From positions 1-20,107 of the forward strand of contig VBLD01000100.1 in the NCBI GenBank assembly GCA_005879205.1: a stretch of 20,107 nt of DNA, in the 5' to 3' direction. Position 1 is the stretch's first letter; each line of letters starts with the position of its first letter. Positions 14,026 to 20,107 of the stretch are shown here, piece by piece. Under the pieces are notes generated by a model, which worked only from the letters and a program-made list of their open reading frames with translations, was not told the DNA's origin and did not search any database. The position numbers were made by a program, and so were the translations under genes. This stretch comes from Deltaproteobacteria bacterium (GTDB taxonomy: Bacteria; Desulfobacterota; Binatia; DP-6).

Positions 14026-15731
14026 CGCGGTCCCACCAGCGCGGCCGTCCGGGCGGCGGCCTCACCGACGGGAACCTCGACGACGTCCTGCGCTCCCCGC
14101 GGCTTCAGCTCGACGCATCCACGGGCGAGCGCCCGGGGTCCGACGGTGAGCCGCACCGGGAGCCCGATGAGGTCGGCGTCCTTGAACTTGACGCCCGGGC
14201 GCTCGGCACGGTCATCGAGCAAAGCGTCGACCCCGGCGCCATCCAGCGCGGCCGCCAGCTGCTCCGCCGTCTCGCGCAGCTTCGCGTCCTCCATGCTGAC
14301 GGGCACGACGTGCGCGCCGTACGGCGCCACCGGCGCCGGCCAGATGATTCCCGCGTCGTCGTGGTGCTGCTCGATCGCGGCCGCGACCGTCCGCGTGATG
14401 CCGATACCGTAGCAGCCCATCTCGATCGGCCGCTCGCGGCCGTCGGCGCCGAGGAAGGTGGCGCGCATCGCCTCGCTGTACTTCGTGCCGAGGTAGAAGA
14501 CCTGCCCCACCTCGATGCCGCGGTGCTCGGCGAAGGCTCCTTCCGCGCACCGGGGACAGACGTCGGCGGCGCGCGCTTGACGGAGGTCGGCAAAGGCGAG
14601 CGCGGGCAGATCGCGCTCCTGATCGACGTTGACGAGGTGCTCGTCGCCCCGGTTGGCGCCCGTGACCGCGCCCCGGACGCCGCGCAGCGAGGCGTCGGCT
14701 ACGATGCGAACCCGGAGTCCCACCGGGCCGGCGAAGCCGACGGGTGCACCCGTCGCGCGCTCGACCTCTTCCTCGTCGGCGAGGGTCAGGGGTTCGCCAC
14801 CGAGCGCGGCCTGGACCTTGGTGCCCGACGCTTCGTGATCGCCGCGGACGAGGACCGCGACCACCTCGCCGCCGGCCGTCCGGTAGAGGAGGGTCTTGAT
14901 GAAGCGCTCGGGGGGCAGGCCGAGGAACGCGCTCACCTCCTCGACGCTCCGCTTGCCCGGCGTCGCGACGCGCTCGAGCGGAGCGGACGCGGCGCTGGGC
15001 GCCGGCGCGGCGCGCACCTCCGCCTTCTCGACGTTCGCCGCATATCCGCAGCGGTTGCCCGAGACGATGGCATCCTCGCCGGACGCCGCCAGCACCTGGA
15101 ACTCGTGCGAAAGCGAGCCGCCGATCGCTCCCGTACCGGCCTCGACGGCCCGGAACGTGAGGCCGCAGCGCTCGAAGATCCGGGTGTAGGTGTCGAACAT
15201 GTTCTGGTACTCGCGCCGGGCATCGTCGGCGTCGGCATGGAAGGAGTAGGCGTCCTTCATCAGGAACTCGCGGCCGCGCATGAGCCCGAAGCGAGGCCGG
15301 ATCTCGTCGCGGAACTTGACCTGTATCTGATACAGATTCTTCGGCAGCTCGCGGTACGAGCGGATCTCGCGCCGCACGAGGTCGGTCACCACTTCCTCGT
15401 GTGTCGGGCCGAAGCAGAAGTCGCGGTCGTAACGGTCGCGTAGGCGAAGCAGCTCGGGCCCGTACTGATCCCAGCGCCCGCTCTCCCGCCACAGCTCGGC
15501 GGGAATGACGGCCGGCATCAGTATCTCCTGGGCATCGGCGCGATCCATCTCCTCGCGCACGATCGTCTCCACCCGGCGCACGGCACGAAGCCCGAGCGGC
15601 AGCAGATCGTAGATGCCGCGGGCCACCTGCCGGATCATGCCGGCACGGACCATGAGGCGATGGCTCGCGACCTCGGCGTCGGCCGGATCCTCGCGGAGCG
15701 TCGGAGCGAGCAACCGGGAGAGCCGCGTCAC
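14022..15731 (-). CDS. proS: Prolyl-tRNA synthetase (bacterial type with INS editing domain)
   Basis: A class II synthetase of 569 residues that charges tRNA-Pro. It begins TRLSRLLAPTLREDPADAEV. Motif 1/2: LMPAVIPAELWRESGRWDQY, FGPTHEE (107–113), FRDEIRPRFGLMRGREFLMK (140–159). The INS editing insertion lies roughly between residues 225 and 395 and includes IKTLLYR and LVRGDHEAS, suggesting that it clears Ala-tRNA-Pro. Motif 3 is IGITRTVAAA, and the anticodon-binding domain follows (APYGAHVVPVSM…LLDDRAERPGVKFKDADLIG). The start is GTG 15731, which overlaps the stop of the AhpD-like gene as GTGA. An upstream frame extension to 16220 would cover that whole gene in another frame and is rejected. 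The stop overlaps the pyrF start. Confidence 0.96.
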   Translation of the reverse strand: MTRLSRLLAPTLREDPADAEVASHRLMVRAGMIRQVARGIYDLLPLGLRAVRRVETIVREEMDRADAQEILMPAVIPAELWRESGRWDQYGPELLRLRDRYDRDFCFGPTHEEVVTDLVRREIRSYRELPKNLYQIQVKFRDEIRPRFGLMRGREFLMKDAYSFHADADDARREYQNMFDTYTRIFERCGLTFRAVEAGTGAIGGSLSHEFQVLAASGEDAIVSGNRCGYAANVEKAEVRAAPAPSAASAPLERVATPGKRSVEEVSAFLGLPPERFIKTLLYRTAGGEVVAVLVRGDHEASGTKVQAALGGEPLTLADEEEVERATGAPVGFAGPVGLRVRIVADASLRGVRGAVTGANRGDEHLVNVDQERDLPALAFADLRQARAADVCPRCAEGAFAEHRGIEVGQVFYLGTKYSEAMRATFLGADGRERPIEMGCYGIGITRTVAAAIEQHHDDAGIIWPAPVAPYGAHVVPVSMEDAKLRETAEQLAAALDGAGVDALLDDRAERPGVKFKDADLIGLPVRLTVGPRALARGCVELKPRGAQDVVEVPVGEAAARTAALVGPR

Positions 15732-16057
15732 GCCGGGTGCTCCTCCAGGCACTGGAGCGCGAGCCCACCGTGGCTCCACGCCGCCCCCGCCGCCATCGCC
15801 ATGGCGACGAAGATCACCTCGCCGATCTCCTGGTCGGTGGCTCCCGCCTTGGCCGCCCGTGCGACGTGCGCGTCGATGCACCACGGGCACTGGGTGATGT
15901 GCGCGATACCGACGGCCACCAGCTCCTTCGTCTTCAGCGGCAAGGCACCCGCTGCGAACGCCTTGCCGTCGAATTCGAGGAAGCTGCGGTAAGCCTCGGG
16001 CGCGAGCTCGCGCATCCGCTTGAACTGCTTCTTCACGTCGACGCCGTGAAACACCAT
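15728..16057 (-). CDS. Carboxymuconolactone decarboxylase family / AhpD-like protein
   Basis: A 109-residue small helical protein of the CMD/AhpD family. The redox site is C57-P-W-C60 with H64 (CPWCIDAH), and the conserved E45 precedes it (KTKELVAVGIAH). This is the pattern of AhpD-like peroxidase-type proteins, not of the decarboxylase proper, so a thiol-disulfide or hydroperoxide role is more likely. C-terminal GATDQEIGEVIFVAMAMAAG is typical. The ATG at 16057 has a good GGGAG Shine-Dalgarno about 8 nt upstream. It is the first gene before proS and pyrF, coupled to proS by GTGA. Its place in an operon with a tRNA synthetase is unusual. Confidence 0.9.
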   Translation of the reverse strand: MVFHGVDVKKQFKRMRELAPEAYRSFLEFDGKAFAAGALPLKTKELVAVGIAHITQCPWCIDAHVARAAKAGATDQEIGEVIFVAMAMAAGAAWSHGGLALQCLEEHPA

Positions 16058-16106
16058 GCGGGTCTCCCTTCGAGGTTTCGCTCCGTTTACACCAGCCGCG
16101 CCCGGG

Positions 16107-16136
16107 TTGCAGCCCTCGGAGGCGCTTCCCTATAGT
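16107..16136 (+). promoter_or_regulatory. Sigma-70-type promoter for the isoaspartyl peptidase gene
   Basis: TTGCAG (16107–16112) and TATAGT (16131–16136) are separated by 18 nt. The -10 matches consensus in five of six positions. Initiation near 16143 would leave about a 35-nt leader before GTG 16178 and would place an 11-codon open frame (ATG 16146, TGA 16179–16181) at the very 5' end of the transcript. Confidence 0.55.
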
Positions 16137-16177
16137 CGCCCGGCCATGCCTGCCGGCCCGCGTCTGGCGTTCCTTCC

Positions 16178-17041
16178 GTGACGGCGATCGCCGTGCACGG
16201 TGGCGCGGGGGCCGAGGCACCGGGAGAGCGAGACGCCCGCCGGGCCAGCGTCGCGCGCGCGGCGGAGGAGGGATGGGCCGTGCTCGTCGCAGGCGGTCAC
16301 GCCCTCGACGCGGTGATCGCGGCGGTCGCCGTCCTCGAGGACGATCCGCTCTTCAACGCCGGCCTCGGCTCGGTGCTGACCGTGGATGGCGTCGTCGAGA
16401 TGGACGCATCGGTGATGACCGGCGACACGCTCGAAGCGGGCGCCGTGGGCGCCGTCACCGGGGTGTGCAGCCCCGTTCGCCTGGCGCGGGCCATCCTCGT
16501 CGAGGGCCGCGAGGTCCTGTTGGTCGGCGAGCCCGCCCAGCAGCTGGCCCGCCGGCACGGGCTCGCCACCTGCGCCCCCGAGGCGCTCATCACCGAGGAG
16601 GCGCGCCGGCGGTGGCAGGAGCGGCGAGCACCCGGCGGCGAGACGGTCGGCGCCGTCGCGCGCGACGCGGCGGGACACCTCGCCGCCGCGACGTCGACCG
16701 GCGGCGTGACCGGCAAGCGGCGGGGGCGTCTCGGCGACTCCGCGGTCATCGGCGCGGGCACCTACGCCGACGACGCCCTCGGGGCGGGCTCCGCCACCGG
16801 ACCCGGCGAGGCGATCATCCGGCTCTGCCTCGTGCGCTCGGCCCTGGACCTCCTGGCACGCGGCGCCGACGCCCCTCGGGCAGCCGCCGAGTCGCTCGCC
16901 ACGCTCCAGGGCCGGCTCGGCGCCGCCGCGGGGATCGTGTTGCTCGACCCGCGCGGCGACGTCGGCGTGGCCCATACGACCGCGTCGATGCCCGCGGCCT
17001 ACCGGCGGAGCAGCACCGCCGGCACCGTCGTCCTCGACTAG
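16178..17041 (+). CDS. Isoaspartyl peptidase / plant-type L-asparaginase (Ntn hydrolase)
   Basis: A 287-residue precursor of the N-terminal nucleophile asparaginase type 2 family (IaaA/EcAIII). The N terminus AIAVHGGAGA is a family signature. DDPLFNAGLGSVLTVDGVVEM (55–75) follows, and autocleavage is expected before T156 in GGETVGAVA, giving alpha and beta subunits with T156 as the nucleophile. The downstream STGG (172–175), GRLGDS and GAGTYAD elements build the substrate pocket. It releases L-Asp from isoaspartyl dipeptides and hydrolyses asparagine; cytoplasmic. The start is GTG 16178. It has an 11-codon upstream frame (MPAGPRLAFLP) whose TGA overlaps this GTG. The stop TAG 17039–17041 is 3 nt before copy B of the nested-hairpin element. 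The C terminus (AGTVVLD) is normal. Confidence 0.93.
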   Translation: MTAIAVHGGAGAEAPGERDARRASVARAAEEGWAVLVAGGHALDAVIAAVAVLEDDPLFNAGLGSVLTVDGVVEMDASVMTGDTLEAGAVGAVTGVCSPVRLARAILVEGREVLLVGEPAQQLARRHGLATCAPEALITEEARRRWQERRAPGGETVGAVARDAAGHLAAATSTGGVTGKRRGRLGDSAVIGAGTYADDALGAGSATGPGEAIIRLCLVRSALDLLARGADAPRAAAESLATLQGRLGAAAGIVLLDPRGDVGVAHTTASMPAAYRRSSTAGTVVLD

Positions 17042-17044
17042 GAG

Positions 17045-17339
17045 CGCGACCCAAGACATCTTGGGTCGCGAACCGGACGCGAGGGTGTTCCGTCGGGATC
17101 ACGCCCGACTGTCCTGCCGCGGCTGGCAAAGCCAGCGCGGCAGACGAACACGCCCGGTTCCGCAGCCGCTTCCGACAGACCAAATTGCCAACGGATCAAC
17201 ATGAGAGTCGCGAGGCCTTTTGAACGGCGCGTGTCCGTTCCGCCGCGCTGGCTTTGCCAGCCGCGGCACGGCGGTGGCGCGTGACGTGAGCGCCACACGC
17301 TCGCGTGTGTGTCCGCGACCCAAGATGTCTTGGGTCGCG
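17045..17339. repeat. Nested-hairpin intergenic element, copy B (complete, inverted-repeat symmetric)
   Basis: It lies between the convergent asparaginase-type and Nudix genes. The ends are 26-bp sequences at 17045–17070 and 17314–17339 that are exact reverse complements of each other; each is also a hairpin with arms CGCGACCCAAGA and TCTTGGGTCGCG. Inside, bulged hairpins at 17115–17142 (arms TGCCGCGGCTGGC and GCCAGCGCGGCA around AAA) and 17241–17268 (reverse orientation, loop TTT) are again mirror copies. Flanks between these blocks match imperfectly in inverted orientation (for example ACGCGAG and CACGC motifs), so each arm is about 115 nt, around a centre of about 60 nt with more AT. It carries no open frame of note. 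Copy A is at 11506–11712. Confidence 0.88.
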
Positions 17340-17426
17340 CGCCTACGCCGGGGCGCCTTCCGAGAGGCCGAGCGCGCTCCAGAGCCGCGCCGAAACCGGG
17401 GGCACGATGCCGTGTCCAGGCCCTGC
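17340..17426. other. Gap after element B with no recognised feature
   Basis: The whole gap between the asparaginase-type gene and the Nudix gene is 385 nt (17042–17426). Element B fills 295 nt of it. In the remaining 87 nt I see no open frame, promoter or hairpin worth naming. Confidence 0.6.
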
Positions 17427-18254
17427 TCAGTCCGCGGATCGCCAGCGACCGTCACGCAGGACGAGCCGCCGGGGCGGCACATCGACGTTTCCCGTGTTGT
17501 CCGGGTACGCGATCGTGGGCACGCCGCCCTCGACGGCGACCTCGAGTCGCACCGCGCGCACGACGCGCTGGCGCGCGTCGTCGAGCACCTCCTCGACCGA
17601 GCCGAAGCGGGCGAGGTCGTCGAGGGTGCGCACCGTCGGAGGCATGAGGTTGATCGCCCCTGCCTCGTAAGCGGCGAGCGCGCCCCGAGGCGTGAACCAG
17701 GCGCAGCTCACGGTCTCCGTACCGTCGACGACCGTTTCCTGGCCCGCGGGCATGCGGCCGATGAGAAAGCGGGTGTCCCATCGACGAGGGTTGGAAGGCG
17801 GCGTGATCCAGCGACCGAAGTAGAAGAGGTCGTCCGTGCCGGGAACCAGGTCGGCCGCGGCGAGCAGCCGTCCGAACGGCTCGCCCGCCTGCACGCGCGG
17901 GCGCAGCTCGGCGAGTTCGCGCGGGAGCGGCCCCGCGAGCGGACGGCCATGCGCCTTGGCGAGCAGCACGCCCACTTCCTCGAAGAGTTCGCGGAGCGCG
18001 GTGATCCAGTACAAGATCGCCTCGGGCGGCCGGTCGCCCTCGCCCGGTGGCGCCCACCGCTGGGCGCTCGGGAGCGTCGCGCCCGAGGCGTCGCCGTCCG
18101 ATCGGTCGACCACGCCACCGGGAAACGCGTGGGCGCCCGGGAAAGCGATGCTCCCGTGGCGCTCGAGCATCAGCACGGAGAAGGCGGCGTCGCGCTCCTC
18201 GCGGAGGAGGATGACGGTGCTCGACGCTCGTGGCTCGGCCGGGCCCTCAGGCAC
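17427..18254 (-). CDS. NUDT19-like Nudix hydrolase (probable CoA or nucleotide diphosphatase)
   Basis: A 275-residue Nudix protein with a split Nudix box. FPGGVVD is at residues 44–50, and the RELFEEVGVLL helix (R88, E89, E92, E93, G95) comes about 40 residues later, rather than the usual short distance. This insertion is characteristic of the NUDT19/RP2 group, which hydrolyses acyl-CoA to acyl-phosphopantetheine and 3',5'-ADP. The C-terminal part has PRRWDTRFLIGRMPAGQE and TETVSCAWFTPRGALAAYEA. GTG 18254 has a strong GGAGGTGA Shine-Dalgarno. A TTGACT-16-TATGCT promoter lies upstream. It is convergent with the asparaginase-type gene and probably monocistronic. The exact substrate is inferred from family resemblance. 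Confidence 0.87.
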   Translation of the reverse strand: MPEGPAEPRASSTVILLREERDAAFSVLMLERHGSIAFPGAHAFPGGVVDRSDGDASGATLPSAQRWAPPGEGDRPPEAILYWITALRELFEEVGVLLAKAHGRPLAGPLPRELAELRPRVQAGEPFGRLLAAADLVPGTDDLFYFGRWITPPSNPRRWDTRFLIGRMPAGQETVVDGTETVSCAWFTPRGALAAYEAGAINLMPPTVRTLDDLARFGSVEEVLDDARQRVVRAVRLEVAVEGGVPTIAYPDNTGNVDVPPRRLVLRDGRWRSAD

Positions 18255-18289
18255 CGAGGTTCACCTCCGGACGGTGCATGAGGCAGCCG

Positions 18290-18317
18290 AGCATAGCGGC
18301 TCCGCCCCCTGAGTCAA
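18290..18317 (-). promoter_or_regulatory. Sigma-70-type promoter for the Nudix gene
   Basis: On the minus strand TTGACT (18312–18317) is separated by 16 nt from TATGCT (18290–18295). The Shine-Dalgarno and GTG 18254 follow. The region overlaps a possible stem with arms GGCTCCGCC and GGCAGAGCC (about 18298–18327), just after the preceding small gene's stop, so it may also serve as its weak terminator. Confidence 0.55.
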
Positions 18318-18337
18318 CGGCAGAGCCGTCCGACGCG

Positions 18338-18562
18338 TCACGCCCGGCGGTCGACGAGCTGGCCCTTCGGTGTGCCGGTGGCGACGGGCCGAGCATCCGG
18401 ACCCGCGGCCGCCGAGTCGACCAGCTGGACCGCTTCGCGTCCCTCGACTTGCTGCTGGTCGAGCGCTGCGCGGGTCGCCTCGACCCCGGAGTCGGCGATG
18501 CGCGACGGAGCGCCAACGGGCTCGAGCACGGGATCCTGCGCAGTCCCTACGGCAATGGTCAT
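18338..18562 (-). CDS. Small YjfB-like putative motility protein
   Basis: A 74-residue protein. It begins MTIAVGTAQDPVLEPVGAPS, then has a helix SGVEATRAALDQQQVEGREA, continuing VQLVDSAA, and ends GTPKGQLVDRRA. This layout (short N-terminal part, one helix of the 'v..lkkalD.q...g..lv.li.sa' type, and a C-terminal G..(V/L)D..A) resembles the small 'putative motility protein' family (YjfB, PF14070), whose function is poorly known. ATG 18562 has a GGGAG Shine-Dalgarno 8 nt upstream; a longer frame to 18640 has no such site. A sequence similar to a flagellar sigma-28 promoter is directly upstream, which fits. Family membership is a moderate-confidence pattern match. Confidence 0.6.
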   Translation of the reverse strand: MTIAVGTAQDPVLEPVGAPSRIADSGVEATRAALDQQQVEGREAVQLVDSAAAGPDARPVATGTPKGQLVDRRA

Positions 18563-18582
18563 GGCGAGATCTCCCGACTCTG

Positions 18583-18610
18583 GTATCGGCACGTCGGGCG
18601 CGCGACTTGA
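18583..18610 (-). promoter_or_regulatory. Possible sigma-28 (FliA) promoter
   Basis: On the minus strand GCCGATAC (18583–18590) matches 7 of 8 of the sigma-28 -10 consensus GCCGATAA. TCAAGTCG (18603–18610) matches 5 of 8 of the -35 consensus, with a 12-nt spacer in place of 11. The predicted start is just before the Shine-Dalgarno of the small YjfB-like gene. A perfect GCGGGGG/CCCCCGC stem (18616–18631) lies upstream. Confidence 0.4.
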
Positions 18611-18719
18611 GCGCAGCGGGGGAACCCCCGCAAACTCCATGCGGACCGCTGTACTGGCAGCCGAGCGGCACGGCGACGAACGGCCGGAGCGCCGGCCGCC
18701 GCAACAGAATGGGGGTTAG

Positions 18720-18884
18720 CTAGGTTTCCGGAGCGTTGGACCGCGGCTTCTGCTTCTTCCGCACGACGACCACCTCCTGACCGTTCACCTTGACGGTGCG
18801 CCGATCAGTGGGCGCTTCGCGTTGCGGCTTGGAAGCTCGGCTTTGCCGCCACTTCCGTAGCTCCTTCTCCAGGTTCTCGAGCAT
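18720..18884 (-). CDS. Small basic hypothetical protein
   Basis: A 54-residue open frame, not long enough for most ORF filters. It is highly charged: MLENLEKELRKWRQSRASKP, then RRTVKVNGQEVVVVRKKQKP. Lys and Arg together make about a third of residues. It has a helical N terminus and a short beta-like middle (TVKVNGQEVVVV). A GGAGGAG Shine-Dalgarno lies 3 nt before ATG 18884, which is close. The frame is open further upstream to a TAA but with no other start. It lies 68 nt downstream of the rpoD stop on the same strand. I do not recognise the family; a nucleic-acid-binding or ribosome-associated role is possible from charge only. Confidence 0.45.
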   Translation of the reverse strand: MLENLEKELRKWRQSRASKPQREAPTDRRTVKVNGQEVVVVRKKQKPRSNAPET

Positions 18885-18952
18885 CCGCTCCTCCGGCCGA
18901 CCGGCGAGATAACGCGAGCCGGTCAGCGTGTCTTACTTCCGGACGCGACCCC

Positions 18953-20107
18953 TCACGGCTGGCGCCCCACGAAGGTCTCGAGCGCGCGGGCGCGGTTCGG
19001 GCTGCGCAGCTTCCGGAGCGCCTTGGCCTCGATCTGCCGGATGCGCTCGCGCGTCACCGCGAAGCGTTGGCCGACCTCCTCGAGGGTGTAGTCCGAGCGC
19101 TCCCCGATGCCGAAGCGCAGGCGAAGAATCTGCTCCTCGCGCGGCGTGAGCGTGGCGAGGACCTTGCGGGTCTGCTCCTCGAGCGAGAGCGCCATGGCGG
19201 CGTCCGCGGGCGAGAGCGTCTGGCGGTCCTCGACGAAGTCGCCGAGCGAGCTTTCCTCGTCGTCGCCGATCGGGGTCTCGAGCGAGACCGGCTCCTTCAC
19301 GATCTTCAGCACCTTGCGGACCTTGTCCGCCGGCATCTCCATCTGCTGCGCGATCTCTTCGGCCGTGGGCTCGCGTCCATACTGTTGGACGAGGTAGCGG
19401 GAGGTGCGGATCACCTTGTTGATCGTCTCGATCATGTGGACCGGGATACGGATCGTACGCGCCTGATCCGCGATCGCCCGGCTGACCGATTGCCGGATCC
19501 ACCACGTGGCATAAGTGGAGAACTTGTAGCCGCGTTGATACTCGAACTTCTCGACCGCGCGCATGAGCCCGATGATCCCCTCCTGGATGAGGTCGAGGAA
19601 TCCGAGCCCGCGGTTGGTGTAGCGCTTGGCGATCGAGACGACGAGGCGGAGATTGGCCTCGATGAGACGCTTCTTGCCTTCCTGCGCCTTCATCTCGCCG
19701 CGCCGGATGGTGACGAGGACCGCGCGGAGCTGATCCGCGGGCATGTCGAGCTCGCGCAGCACCTGCTGGCTCTTGCGTCGCGCCTCGCGCACCGTGTCGG
19801 CCGCGTCCACCACCTGCTGCGCCGGCACGTGGAACAGCCGGCTGGCGTTGCGGTTGGCATCCTTCTCGTCAGCCCGGATGCGCGCGGCGTGTTTCAGGAT
19901 CTCGGCAGCGGGATGGCCGAGGCGCTGCTCGAGTCGCCGGATCTCCACGTGCTCGGTGTCGAGCAGTCGCTGCGCCTCCTTCAGCTTGTCGACCAGCGTC
20001 GTCACGTGCTTGGCACCGAGCTGCGTCTCTATGAGCACGTCACGGACGCCCGCCTTGATGGCATCGAGGCGCTTCTCGATCCGCTCACGGCGCGCCTTGG
20101 ACGTCTT
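18953..20107 (-). CDS. rpoD: RNA polymerase primary sigma factor RpoD (5' part beyond window)
   Basis: The frame is open to the right edge; 384 residues are visible, ending at TGA 18953–18955. From the edge inward there is part of the 'non-essential region' (helical, charged, KARRERIEKRLDAIKAG), then region 2 with KKRLIEANLRLVVSIAKRYT, GLGFLDLIQEGIIGLMRAVE, KFEYQRGYKFSTYATWWIRQ (-10 recognition, region 2.4), region 3 with IRIPVHMIETINKV and REPTAEEIAQQMEM, and region 4 with LTPREEQILRLRFGIGERSD and TLEEVGQRFAVTRERIRQIE (-35 recognition helix-turn-helix). The sequence is typical of a group 1 housekeeping sigma factor. Region 1.1/1.2 is outside the window. The C-terminal end …ALETFVGRQP is a little unusual in being Gly/Gln/Pro-ended, but the length fits. 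Confidence 0.96.
   Translation of the reverse strand, partial: KTSKARRERIEKRLDAIKAGVRDVLIETQLGAKHVTTLVDKLKEAQRLLDTEHVEIRRLEQRLGHPAAEILKHAARIRADEKDANRNASRLFHVPAQQVVDAADTVREARRKSQQVLRELDMPADQLRAVLVTIRRGEMKAQEGKKRLIEANLRLVVSIAKRYTNRGLGFLDLIQEGIIGLMRAVEKFEYQRGYKFSTYATWWIRQSVSRAIADQARTIRIPVHMIETINKVIRTSRYLVQQYGREPTAEEIAQQMEMPADKVRKVLKIVKEPVSLETPIGDDEESSLGDFVEDRQTLSPADAAMALSLEEQTRKVLATLTPREEQILRLRFGIGERSDYTLEEVGQRFAVTRERIRQIEAKALRKLRSPNRARALETFVGRQP

Noticed and set aside
12386..14065. Minus-strand open frame of about 559 codons opposite the amidase and across pyrF
   Set aside because: It is a shadow frame; both the amidase and pyrF have full catalytic motifs in their own frames.
15732..16220. N-terminal extension of the prolyl-tRNA synthetase frame
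   Set aside because: It covers the AhpD-like gene in another frame. ProS homology starts at GTG 15731, and the GTGA overlap supports that start.
18899..18924. Terminator after rpoD
   Set aside because: The arms GACCGGC/GCCGGTC form a 7-bp stem with a 12-nt loop and no T-run. It is too weak to report as a terminator.
1..20107. Defence island, prophage, biosynthetic cluster, CRISPR array, tRNA or rRNA
   Set aside because: No such signature was found on either strand. The window is housekeeping, iron handling and small accessory genes; the repeated hairpin element is the only unusual non-coding system seen.

Overview
This is a window of very GC-rich bacterial chromosome, densely coded on both strands and made mostly of housekeeping genes. 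The run tmk–holB–ricT–metG–tatD, a group 1 sigma factor and single-domain response regulators next to a pilus-like protein suggest a Gram-negative, deltaproteobacteria-like lineage; Desulfobacterota or Binatota-type genomes fit well. That placement is inference, because no rRNA is present.

Layout. 1–1639 (+): the 3' end of a PilX-like pilus-associated protein, then two stand-alone CheY-like receiver proteins. 1688–6554 (+): a compact operon of thymidylate kinase, DNA polymerase III delta', RicT/PSP1, methionyl-tRNA synthetase and TatD, with ATGA/GTGA stop-start overlaps. 6561–10567 (-): an iron block read right to left, with a small conserved-looking protein, Fur, then (behind a perfect Fur-box-like palindrome) a cupredoxin-domain protein, an FTR1 iron permease, an outer-membrane barrel-like protein and a ferritin-like diiron protein. 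10664–11503 (+): tandem universal stress protein. 11760–12317 (-): PhaR-type regulator. 12410–13222 (+): Nit1-type amidase. 13237–16057 (-): pyrF, proS and an AhpD-like protein, overlapped by GTGA junctions. 16178–17041 (+): Ntn-type isoaspartyl peptidase/asparaginase. 17427–18254 (-): NUDT19-like Nudix hydrolase. 18338–18884 (-): two small proteins, the first behind a possible sigma-28 promoter. 18953–20107 (-): most of rpoD, cut by the window end.

How the genes work together. The left operon joins DNA replication (tmk, holB) with translation (metG) and a nucleic-acid-associated hydrolase (tatD). The central minus-strand block looks like a Fur-controlled ferrous/ferric iron import system with its regulator next door and a diiron enzyme at its end.

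The most unusual signal is a pair of related non-coding elements, at 11506–11712 and 17045–17339. Each starts 2–5 nt after a stop codon between convergent genes, and each is built from nested hairpins. The outer palindrome differs between copies by paired substitutions, and so does an inner bulged hairpin that occurs four times. This covariation indicates that the folded structure, not the sequence, is kept. The complete copy is also one long inverted repeat with 26-bp perfect inverted ends. No defence island, biosynthetic cluster, phage, IS transposase, CRISPR, rRNA or tRNA was recognised.
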